Shown: positions 16,506 to 23,949 of the stretch, piece after piece
How positions within the stretch are numbered: position 1 is the stretch's first letter
Layout of the letters: every line of letters starts with the position of its first letter
Source of the DNA: Stutzerimonas kunmingensis
Lineage (GTDB): Bacteria; Pseudomonadota; Gammaproteobacteria; Pseudomonadales; Pseudomonadaceae
Direction of reading: 5' to 3'
DNA: 64,000 bases
NCBI RefSeq assembly: GCF_014764705.1
Contig: NZ_JACXXG010000021.1
Coordinates: 1-64,000 of the forward strand
Notes under the pieces: generated by a model
What the model was told of the DNA's origin: nothing
Database searches by the model: none
What the model saw: only the letters and a program-made list of their open reading frames with translations
Program-made: the position numbers and the translations under genes

Positions 16506-18638
16506 CTAATGTCCGCCGCCAGACTTCACACCATCGCGCGCTTGCCGACGAACGAAGTGACGAATGCTTTCCAGCTCTGCATCTGTCAAATCTGGAAATT
16601 TGGGCATGCCGTTGGCGAGTAACGCGCCACCACGCACAACACTCTCGAACGCCTTTTCACTGCCTTTGAGCAAGATTGGCGACTCCCGCAGATCGGGTGC
16701 TTTCATACCCGCAACAGCTCCGGCGCCATGACAGCCAACACAGAGGTTCTCCGCAAAGACACCCGCGCCTGCCTCGGCCTTTTTGGCGTCGACCTCGAAC
16801 TTCTCATCGATAATTGGCTTGGCAAGTTGCGGTGCAGGCTGTTCAGGAACAACCGCTTTTCCATCTAGCGAAAAGGTCATGATGCGGCGTTCGTGCACAC
16901 CATATTTCCAGCCGTGGCTTTCAAATCCCAGTTCACCGGAGCCGCCGAAGTTGGAGGCCAGTGCACCACCAGGACCCACGAGCAGGGAAACCATCTGCTT
17001 GCCATCCAGCTTGTAGGTAATCGGTGGCGCAGAGATACCGAGGCCTACGTCATAGGACCAAAGTTCATCACCAGTGCGGGCATCGTAGGCTTTGAGCATT
17101 CCATCAGGCTGGCCCTGGAAAACCAGGTTTCCGGCTGTGGTCAAGGTTCCGCCACCCCATGGGCTCTTCTGATTTACTTGCCACACACGCTTGTTCCTGA
17201 CCGGGTCCCAGGCCTGTAGGGAACCGCGTGACTCGTGTGGGTCCTTGGTCAGTTCCCAACCGGTCAGCCCCAGGTAAAGTTTGTGGTTCGCCATCTTGTG
17301 GCCAGGCTTCGTGTTCTTGCCGTCGTCCTTGAAGGTGTTGCCCAGATGGTTGGTGGGGATAAAGGCAAGATTCAACTCGGGGTTATAGGACATTGCATGC
17401 CACGAGTGAGCGCCGAATGCCGACGGATAGATATTCTTCTCGCCATCGGGATACCTGGCATCGTCCGCAACAATATGGCGCTGCTCTTTCAGGTCGTACT
17501 TGGTTGACCAGTTGGCGTCAGTGAATTTTTCAGCGGACAGCACCTTGCCGTTCGAGCGGTCGATCGTATAGAAAAAGCCGTTTTTCGGCGCATGCAGTAC
17601 CGCATCAACATCCTTGCCATCGATTTTCAGATCGGCCAGCACGATGTCCATGTTCGAGTTGTAGTCCCAGGTGTCGCCTGGTGCAGTCTGGACGTGCCAT
17701 TTGAATTCGCCCGTATCCGCATCTACAGTTACGACAGAACAGAGGAACAGGTTGTCGCCGCCGTCCGGGCTGCGCACCTTGATATTCCATGGCCCACCGT
17801 TGCCTGTCCCGAAGATGAGCTGGTTGTATTTCTCGTCGTACGTCCAGCCATGCCAAGCATTACCGCCGCCGCCGTTTTCCCACCACCGGCCAGTCCAGGT
17901 TTTGGCGGCCATTTCCTGAGCGGCGTCTTCGAATCCATCTGCGGGATTGCCAGGGACGATATAGAAGCGCCAAACCTGTTTGCCCGTTTCAGTGTCATAG
18001 GCGGTCACATAACCGCGCATCGGCCCAAGTTCTGTTCCGCCATTGCCTACAAATACCTTGCCATCGAAAGCCTTCGGATGACCTGTGATATTCAACGGCT
18101 GGTCGTGATCGAAGGTCCGGGTCTGCCAGACTTCCTTGCCGTCCTTTCTGTTGATTGCAATCAGGCGGCCATCCCATGTGGCGATGAATAACTTGTCTCC
18201 GTATGTTGAGAGGCCTCGGCTGTGCTTCCAGAAGACCTTCTTCATGTTGTTGTCGATGATCTCCTTGGAAACTTGAGAGTCATATTCCCAAAGCATCTTG
18301 CCCGTGCGTGCATCGAATGCACGTGTTCTGTTCATTTCACCAACGTAGTACATGACCCCATCGACGACCAAAGGTGTTCCGACGATATCGGAGCGATCCG
18401 GCAGCGGCGCGTACCATTCAGGCTTGAGCCCGCTGACATTGTTTACATTGATGTCTTTGAGCGGGCTGAATCGCTGTTCAGAGTGTGTCCGCCCGTAAGC
18501 CAGCCAATCGCTGGTGTTCGATTCGTCAGACAGTTCCTTGTCGGTAATGACTCTGTCTGATGCGTGCAGTGGCGTGATCGCAAGAAGCGAGGCTGCCATG
18601 ATTATCTGTACCCTTAAACTCGACTGTTTGAATTTCAT
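16506..18638 (-). CDS. PQQ-dependent quinohemoprotein alcohol dehydrogenase
   Basis: Periplasmic dehydrogenase of 710 residues that oxidises an alcohol with pyrroloquinoline quinone and passes electrons to its own heme. Signal peptide about 1-27. An eight-bladed propeller runs from 30 to about 600 with repeated GxxxWxx motifs and the active-site GDTWDYNSNMD. The C-terminal cytochrome c domain has CVGCH at 633-637 and a likely Met ligand at 678. The vicinal Cys-Cys pair of methanol/ethanol dehydrogenases is absent: KKVFWKHSRGLSTYG stands where it is expected. AT-richer than its neighbours. It lies at the end of the 2-oxo acid dehydrogenase cluster. Confidence 0.92.
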   Translation of the reverse strand: MKFKQSSLRVQIIMAASLLAITPLHASDRVITDKELSDESNTSDWLAYGRTHSEQRFSPLKDINVNNVSGLKPEWYAPLPDRSDIVGTPLVVDGVMYYVGEMNRTRAFDARTGKMLWEYDSQVSKEIIDNNMKKVFWKHSRGLSTYGDKLFIATWDGRLIAINRKDGKEVWQTRTFDHDQPLNITGHPKAFDGKVFVGNGGTELGPMRGYVTAYDTETGKQVWRFYIVPGNPADGFEDAAQEMAAKTWTGRWWENGGGGNAWHGWTYDEKYNQLIFGTGNGGPWNIKVRSPDGGDNLFLCSVVTVDADTGEFKWHVQTAPGDTWDYNSNMDIVLADLKIDGKDVDAVLHAPKNGFFYTIDRSNGKVLSAEKFTDANWSTKYDLKEQRHIVADDARYPDGEKNIYPSAFGAHSWHAMSYNPELNLAFIPTNHLGNTFKDDGKNTKPGHKMANHKLYLGLTGWELTKDPHESRGSLQAWDPVRNKRVWQVNQKSPWGGGTLTTAGNLVFQGQPDGMLKAYDARTGDELWSYDVGLGISAPPITYKLDGKQMVSLLVGPGGALASNFGGSGELGFESHGWKYGVHERRIMTFSLDGKAVVPEQPAPQLAKPIIDEKFEVDAKKAEAGAGVFAENLCVGCHGAGAVAGMKAPDLRESPILLKGSEKAFESVVRGGALLANGMPKFPDLTDAELESIRHFVRRQARDGVKSGGGH

Positions 18639-19020
18639 TTTTATTATTTCCTTGTATGGGGTTGTTTCTCGTTTCAGGAATTCCTTAAACGAGCGTCCGC
18701 TGCTTGAACTCTTCTGATATTTTTTTTTATTGGCAAAGCGGCTTCCACTGCTGCGCGCTTTAATGGCGAGCAACATGGGTGTGCGTATATCACTGCTTTT
18801 GGATTGGTTATTTAAACTTCTATAACTAGAAATCCGGTTTGGTTGCGTTTGGGTTGCCAGCGATAATGACGGTAGCGTCGCTGCGGTAACGCTCCGCAGA
18901 GAGTCGCAGTACATCGTCCTAACAGGGTGTTGCTGCGTTGGAGCGGGTAAGGGGTGGGATGGCTCATGGTGTTTCCTCCGATGCATGGCCGGCCCGGATG
19001 GCCTGCCGTGTTGTTTTTAT
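18639..19020. other. AT-rich leader between lipoate ligase-like gene and PQQ dehydrogenase
   Basis: This 382-bp gap is richer in A and T than both sides, most clearly at 18600-18840. It contains one possible small gene (18812-18967). A separate promoter for the PQQ dehydrogenase is likely here, but I could not find a convincing -35/-10 or -24/-12 pair. Confidence 0.5.
18812..18967 (-). CDS. Possible 51-residue small protein
   Basis: Begins MSHPTPYPLQRSNTLLG after a very good ribosome site (GGAGGAAACACC before the ATG at 18967) and ends 173 bp before the PQQ dehydrogenase start. The body is basic and Arg-rich without recognisable motif, signal or membrane segment. The ribosome site is the only real support. 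It could also be a decayed gene start or a leader. Confidence 0.3.
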   Translation of the reverse strand: MSHPTPYPLQRSNTLLGRCTATLCGALPQRRYRHYRWQPKRNQTGFLVIEV

Positions 19021-19788
19021 TCAAAGCAAGGGGGAGTGCCGTCCGGCGGCGAGGCCTTCGGGCGGATAAGTGCTGGCGCGGGCACCGAGTTCCAGGCCCT
19101 GCCAGGCGAGGACGCGCTGGTAGCACTCGGGCAGGGATGTGGCGGTTGCCCAGGCATTGGCCAGTCGCTCGGCGAGCGCCAGATGGCTCGCGGCCTGGCA
19201 GCGCAGGTCGCTGGCGCAGGCGTGGTAGAAGCGGTTCACCACGTCAGCCATGGGCTCGCGCCAGTCTTCGATCAGCAGCGCGGCGTGAGCCAGCACCACG
19301 GGGCGTCCATCGCGGCTGCGCCGCCAGCGTTGGGCGGTGCCGGCCAGCTTGCGGCCCTCCAGCGTGAGGTTGAAGCGGCCGTCGCAGAATGCACCCGGCA
19401 CCGCGCCCACACCGGCCTTGAGGCCGTTCTCCGCCAGCCACAGTGCGAGGGGTTCGAGCAGCCGTTCGTAGGCGATGTCGATGCGCCGGCCGACCTCGTC
19501 GCCGTCTGGCAGCGCGCAGGCTAGGGCGATGTTGAGCACGGCCGATGACTGCGGCACCGGTTCGCCGCCGGTGTCGCGCAGCAGGATCGGCCAGCCCTGC
19601 GCCGCGCAGCGTTGGCTGGCCAGGGCGAAACCGGGCCGGCGCTCGAAGCTGCCGGGCATCACCAGCGCCTGGCCGGTGGGGCGCCAGAGCAGCAACTGGC
19701 AGTCGAACAACCCGTCGCAGACGCGTTGCAACAAGGCCCGCTCGGCATTCAGGCCGGCGCCCACGCTGAACCGGGCGATGCCGTTCAT
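19021..19788 (-). CDS. Lipoate-protein ligase A-like protein
   Basis: Cofactor-transferase fold of 255 residues. FDCQLLLWRPTGQALVMPG near the N terminus, LLRDTGGEPVPQ in place of the usual RxSGGG loop, and LEGRKLAGTAQRWRR with the conserved Lys all match the LplA/LipM group, which attaches lipoate or octanoate to lipoyl domains. The start ATG overlaps the stop of the E2 catalytic gene (ATGA at 19785-19788), so it is coupled to the complex it probably serves: the free lipoyl domain at 20489-20722. Confidence 0.83.
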   Translation of the reverse strand: MNGIARFSVGAGLNAERALLQRVCDGLFDCQLLLWRPTGQALVMPGSFERRPGFALASQRCAAQGWPILLRDTGGEPVPQSSAVLNIALACALPDGDEVGRRIDIAYERLLEPLALWLAENGLKAGVGAVPGAFCDGRFNLTLEGRKLAGTAQRWRRSRDGRPVVLAHAALLIEDWREPMADVVNRFYHACASDLRCQAASHLALAERLANAWATATSLPECYQRVLAWQGLELGARASTYPPEGLAAGRHSPLL

Positions 19789-20486
19789 GCCGCGTACTCC
19801 TCGATACGCCGGCAGAGATCATCGAGAAACTCCGCCGCGGGCGAGCCGTTGACAGCGCGATGGTCGAAGGTCAGCGACAGGCCCATCCACTCGACTTCCA
19901 CCAGTTCGCCGCTCGGCCCGAGTTCCAGCCGCCGCTGAATGCCGCCGACCCCGAGGATGGCCACCTGCGGCGGATTGAGGATCGGGGTGAAGTGGTGCAC
20001 CCGCGACAGCCCCAGGTTGGAGACGGTGAAGGTGGCGCCGGTCAGCTCCTTGACCGACAGCTTGCCGGCCAGGGCCTTGTCCACCAGCGCCTTGCGCGCC
20101 AGGCACAAACTTTCGCCGTCCAGCTGTTCGGCGTTGAACAGCGCCGGGGCGACCAGCAGATCGCCCGGCAGCGGGATGGCAAGGCCCAGATGCACCGCCG
20201 CGTGCTGGTGGATCACCTCGTCTTCCAGCGTGGCATTGATGCCGGGATGTGCCTTGAGCGTCTCGACCACCTTGAGCAGCAACAGGTCCTGCACGGACAC
20301 CGCGCTGCCCTCGGCTTTCAGCTCGGCACGACGGGTTTTCAGCGCATCCAGCCGGCATTCGCTGTGGTGAGTCAGCTGCGCGGTGGTCTGCAGACTTTCG
20401 TGCATCTTCGCCGCGATCATCTTGCGCATGCCCTTGAGCGGCACCCGTTCGGGCGCGCGCTCGGGCAGGATTTCCAGTCGAGTCAT
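19785..20486 (-). CDS. 2-oxo acid dehydrogenase E2 acyltransferase, catalytic core only
   Basis: Dihydrolipoamide acyltransferase of 233 residues consisting of little more than the catalytic core. It opens with RVPLKGMRKMIAAKMHESLQ and ends with SLTFDHRAVNGSPAAEFLDDL. The lipoyl and subunit-binding domains usually fused in front are missing. A lipoyl domain is encoded separately 2 bp upstream. The catalytic His209 is present, but the usual Asp of HxxxDG is Asn213. It should form the core of an acetoin- or pyruvate-type complex with the E1 pair upstream. Confidence 0.9.
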   Translation of the reverse strand: MTRLEILPERAPERVPLKGMRKMIAAKMHESLQTTAQLTHHSECRLDALKTRRAELKAEGSAVSVQDLLLLKVVETLKAHPGINATLEDEVIHQHAAVHLGLAIPLPGDLLVAPALFNAEQLDGESLCLARKALVDKALAGKLSVKELTGATFTVSNLGLSRVHHFTPILNPPQVAILGVGGIQRRLELGPSGELVEVEWMGLSLTFDHRAVNGSPAAEFLDDLCRRIEEYAA

Positions 20487-20488
20487 GG

Positions 20489-20722
20489 CTATTCCACCTG
20501 GCCGATGACCGCACCCTTGGCGATCACCGCGTCTTCTTCCTCGATGATCTTCAGCACGCCGGCAACCGGGGCTTCGATCTCGAACTGGGCCTTTTCCGAC
20601 ATGACCTCGGCGACCAGGTCTCCGGCGGCCACTTCGGCGCCGTCGCTGACCAGCCAGGAGGTGATCACCGCTTCGGCGTCGCCTTCCCAGAGGTCGTCTG
20701 CAATCACGATGGGGGTACTCAT
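20489..20722 (-). CDS. Free-standing lipoyl-domain protein
   Basis: A single lipoyl (biotinyl-lipoyl) domain of 77 residues. The lipoylation site is Lys44 in EVMSEKAQFEIEAP and the second half has the matching GVLKIIEEEDAVIAKGAVIG. I prefer the ATG at 20722, 9 bp after AAGGA. An ATG three codons upstream (20731) overlaps the E1 beta stop but has no spaced ribosome site. In most complexes this domain is the N terminus of E2. Here it is a separate small protein like an H-protein or acyl carrier. Confidence 0.9.
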   Translation of the reverse strand: MSTPIVIADDLWEGDAEAVITSWLVSDGAEVAAGDLVAEVMSEKAQFEIEAPVAGVLKIIEEEDAVIAKGAVIGQVE

Positions 20723-20727
20723 AAACG

Positions 20728-21750
20728 TCATTCCTTATGCATGGCGTGGTAGGCGGCCACGATCTTGTCCGCGTTGGGCAGGGCCCACTGCTCCATGACC
20801 GGGGTGAAGGGGATGGGGATGTCGGGGAAGGCCACCCGCTGCGGGCGCGCCTTGAGCATGCCGATGTCGTGCTCGACGACGCTGGCGATGATTTCGCCGC
20901 TGACGCCGAAGCTGTGATAGTCCTCGTCGATCACGATCAGCCGGCCGGTTTTGCGTACCGAAGCGATGACGTGCTCGCGGTCCAGCGGCACCAGGCTGCG
21001 CAGGTCGATGACCTCGGCGCTGACGCCGTCCTTTTCCAGCTGCGCGGCGGCGCGCAGGGCGTGGTGAACGCCGGCGCCGAGGCTGACCAGACTGACGTCG
21101 CGGCCCTCGCGCACGGTCTTGGCCTTGCCGATCTCGACGATGTAGGGCTCTTCCGGCACCGGCACCGTGGCGCCTTTCTCGGTGCCCAGCCAGCCCATGC
21201 CCTGCAGTGACTTGTGGAAGAGGTACACCACCGGGTTGTCATCGCGGATGGCCGCCGTCATCAGGCCCTTGGCGTCGTAGGCGTTGCTCGGTACCACCAC
21301 CTTCATGCCCGGCAGGTGGGCGAAGGTGCCGTAGAGGCACTGCGAGTGCTGGGCGGCGTCGGAGTAGCCGGCGCCAGTGGAGGCCATCAGCACCATGGGC
21401 ACCGGCACCTTGCCGCCGGAGAAGTAGGTGTTCTTGGCCATCAGGTTGTAGATGGCGTCCATGCAGACACCGAAGAAGTCGACGAACATCAGCTCGACGA
21501 TCGGCCGCATGCCGTCCGAGGCGGCGCCCACTGCGGCGCCGATAAAGGCGGTTTCGGAGATCGGCGTGTCGCGGATGCGGGTCTTGCCGAACTCGTCATA
21601 CAGCCCACGGGTGTTGCCGAACACGCCGCCGAGCTGGCCGATGTCCTCGCCCATCACGAACACCTTCGGATCCAGGCGCATCTCCTGGGCCACGGCTTCG
21701 GCCATGGCGCGGGCGACAGTGAGCTTTCTTTCCTTTACTGCTGTGGTCAT
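20728..21750 (-). CDS. TPP-dependent dehydrogenase E1 beta subunit
   Basis: Beta subunit of an acetoin/pyruvate-type E1 of 340 residues. MAEAVAQEMRLDPKVFVMGEDIGQLGGVFG at the start, PISETAFIGAAVGAA and the C-terminal transketolase domain (YHSFGVSGEIIASVVE) are typical. It pairs with the alpha subunit at 22936-23925, from which it is separated by the butanediol-type dehydrogenase gene. The stop overlaps an ATG of the lipoyl gene. The order and partners resemble aco clusters, though acoX is absent. Confidence 0.92.
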   Translation of the reverse strand: MTTAVKERKLTVARAMAEAVAQEMRLDPKVFVMGEDIGQLGGVFGNTRGLYDEFGKTRIRDTPISETAFIGAAVGAASDGMRPIVELMFVDFFGVCMDAIYNLMAKNTYFSGGKVPVPMVLMASTGAGYSDAAQHSQCLYGTFAHLPGMKVVVPSNAYDAKGLMTAAIRDDNPVVYLFHKSLQGMGWLGTEKGATVPVPEEPYIVEIGKAKTVREGRDVSLVSLGAGVHHALRAAAQLEKDGVSAEVIDLRSLVPLDREHVIASVRKTGRLIVIDEDYHSFGVSGEIIASVVEHDIGMLKARPQRVAFPDIPIPFTPVMEQWALPNADKIVAAYHAMHKE

Positions 21751-21763
21751 GGGGTTCTCCTGC

Positions 21764-22852
21764 TCAGCCGGCCAGTGCGGCGGGGCTGACGATGATCTTG
21801 ACGTTGCGGTCCTTGTGGTTGGCCAGCTCCTCGAAGCCCTGCTCGAGGATGTTGTCCAGCCCGATGCGGCCGGTGATCAGCGGCGTGACGTCGATGCGCC
21901 CGTCGTCGATCAGGGCGATGACATCGGCGAATTCGCCGGCATAGGCGAGCGAGCCGATCACCTGTTTTTCAGTGGCGACGATCTCGAAGAAGTTGAATTC
22001 CGAGGGTTCCTCGAAGATGCCGACCATCACGCAGCGACCAGCCTTGCGGATCACGTCGATGGCGAGCTTGGCGGTGGCCTTGTGGCCGATGCACTCGAAG
22101 GAGACGCCGGCACCGTAGCCGCCGGTGAGCGCCTTGATTTCGGCGATGGCGTCGCACTCGCTGGGGTCGATGACCCGATTGGCACCGACTTCCAGCGCCT
22201 TGGCCTTGCGTGCGGCGGACATCTCCAGGGCGATCACCTGGCCTGCGCCCGCAGCCTTGGCGCACATGATGGTGCACAGGCCGATGGTGCCGGCACCGAT
22301 CACCACCACGGTTTCGCCGAGCAGGCTGCCGGCCTTTTTCACCGCGTGCATGCCGACCGCCAGCGGTTCGATCAGCGCGCCGGCTTCCAGCGGAAAGCCC
22401 TCGGGCAGGCGGTAGAGCAACTCGGCCGGCACGTTGACGAATTCGGCGAAGGCGCCGTTGTTCATCAACCCGGTGAAGGCCAGTTGCTCGCAGAGGTTGT
22501 ACTGGCCGGTCTTGCAGAAACGACACTGCCCGCAATGCTGGCAGGCATCGGCGGCGACCTTGTCGCCCGGCGCGTAGCCTTCGACGCCTTCACCGGTGGC
22601 GACGATCTCGCCGCAGAACTCGTGGCCGAGGATGCACTGGCCCTTGATGCCGGTGAGCGGGTGCGGCGCATCCACCGGGATGAACACCGGGCCGGCGAGG
22701 TATTCGTGCAGATCGGAGCCGTAGATGCCGCACCAGTGCACGCGGATCTGCACCCAGCCCGGTTGCGGCGCGCCGGGCAGCGGGACCTGTTCCAGGCGGA
22801 TGTCCTTGCGGCCGTGCCAGACGGCGGCGGTCATGGTGGCTTGGCTGTTCAT
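21764..22852 (-). CDS. Zinc-dependent 2,3-butanediol/sorbitol-type dehydrogenase
   Basis: Medium-chain dehydrogenase of 362 residues. The catalytic zinc site is WCGIYGSDLHEY with GHEFCGEI. The structural zinc is held by CQHCGQCRFC...C (about 97-111). The NAD-binding VVVIGAGTIGLC is at about 183-194. It resembles (R,R)-2,3-butanediol dehydrogenases and would interconvert a diol and its ketone such as 2,3-butanediol and acetoin. It lies inside the E1/E2 operon, 14 bp before E1 beta, so the diol probably feeds the complex. Confidence 0.88.
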   Translation of the reverse strand: MNSQATMTAAVWHGRKDIRLEQVPLPGAPQPGWVQIRVHWCGIYGSDLHEYLAGPVFIPVDAPHPLTGIKGQCILGHEFCGEIVATGEGVEGYAPGDKVAADACQHCGQCRFCKTGQYNLCEQLAFTGLMNNGAFAEFVNVPAELLYRLPEGFPLEAGALIEPLAVGMHAVKKAGSLLGETVVVIGAGTIGLCTIMCAKAAGAGQVIALEMSAARKAKALEVGANRVIDPSECDAIAEIKALTGGYGAGVSFECIGHKATAKLAIDVIRKAGRCVMVGIFEEPSEFNFFEIVATEKQVIGSLAYAGEFADVIALIDDGRIDVTPLITGRIGLDNILEQGFEELANHKDRNVKIIVSPAALAG

Positions 22853-22935
22853 CGGGCGTTCCTCTTGTTGTTCTGCTGGTGTCCGCGTTTCGCGAGCGGG
22901 CTCGCTTCTGCGGTCTTCGGGGGGGCTGACCTGCG

Positions 22936-23925
22936 CTACACGAAGACCTGCTCCAGCGCCTCTTCCGGCCGCGGGTACGGGCTTTCGCGGGCGAACTGCA
23001 CGGCCTCGTCGATGCGTCCGCGGGCGCGTGCGGCGATGTCTTCGGCCTGCGCTTCGCTCATCACGCCTTCGTCGATCAGGCGTTGGCGGTAACCGGGGAT
23101 CGGGTCCTTCTTCATCAGGCCGTCCTTCTCGCCCTCGGGGCGGTAGGTTTCGCCGTCGCCCATGAAGTGGCCGGCCAGGCGATAGGTCTCGATTTCGATC
23201 AGGGTTGGGCCGCCACCGGCACGGGCGCGCTCGATGGCCTCACCGGCGGCGCGGAACACGCCGTCCGGGTCGTTGTTCTCGACGAACACACCGGGCATGC
23301 CGTAGGCCGCGGCGCGCACGTGGTGCTGCGCGATGCAGGTGGCGCTGGCCTTGGCCACCGAGATGCCCCAGGCGTTGTCCTCGATGACGAACACCACTGG
23401 CAGCTTCCACAGCGCCGCGAGGTTCAGCGTTTCGTGGAAGGCGCCCTGGTTGGCCGCGCCCTCGCCGATGAAGGACACAGCCACGCCGGGCTTGCCCTGC
23501 ATCTGCCGCGACAGCGCCGCGCCGACCGCCGGGCCCATGCCTTCGGCGATGATCCCCGAGCAGGAGAAATTCACCCGGCCATCGAACAGGTGCATGTGCC
23601 CGCCGCGCCCACCGGAGAGGCCGGTGGCCTTGCCGAAGATCTCGGCCATCATCTCGTTGAGGTCGACGCCCTTGGCCACGGCGATGTGGTGCGGGCGGTG
23701 GGTGGCGGTGACGATGTCCGCAGGCTCGAGGTGGGCGCAGACGCCCACGGCGCAAGGCTCCTGGCCGTTGGAAAGGTGCATCTCGCCGGGGATTGGCCCC
23801 TTGGCCATGTTGAACACCGGCGTCTTGCCTTCCATGTAGATGCGCTCGATGGATTCCTCCATGTAGCGGCTGGTCAGCATCTGCTCATACATCCACAGGC
23901 GCTGCGAGTTGTTTGGCTGGGTCAT
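22936..23925 (-). CDS. TPP-dependent dehydrogenase E1 alpha subunit
   Basis: Alpha subunit of an acetoin/pyruvate-type E1 of 329 residues. The TPP/Mg motif is GEGAANQGAFHETLNLAALW ending at EDN, preceded by GRGGHMHLFD and followed by GHFMGDGETYR around the conserved regulatory loop. Ribosome site AAGGGAG precedes the ATG at 23925. Works with E1 beta (20728) and the split E2. The substrate could be acetoin or another 2-oxo/2-hydroxy-ketone. Nothing in the sequence fixes it. Confidence 0.92.
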   Translation of the reverse strand: MTQPNNSQRLWMYEQMLTSRYMEESIERIYMEGKTPVFNMAKGPIPGEMHLSNGQEPCAVGVCAHLEPADIVTATHRPHHIAVAKGVDLNEMMAEIFGKATGLSGGRGGHMHLFDGRVNFSCSGIIAEGMGPAVGAALSRQMQGKPGVAVSFIGEGAANQGAFHETLNLAALWKLPVVFVIEDNAWGISVAKASATCIAQHHVRAAAYGMPGVFVENNDPDGVFRAAGEAIERARAGGGPTLIEIETYRLAGHFMGDGETYRPEGEKDGLMKKDPIPGYRQRLIDEGVMSEAQAEDIAARARGRIDEAVQFARESPYPRPEEALEQVFV

Positions 23926-23949
23926 GGGTGGACTCCCTTGGGGTAATGG

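Noticed and set aside
21452..23092. Plus-strand frame across the butanediol-type dehydrogenase
   Set aside because: Antisense shadow spanning several real minus-strand genes with recognisable zinc and TPP motifs.
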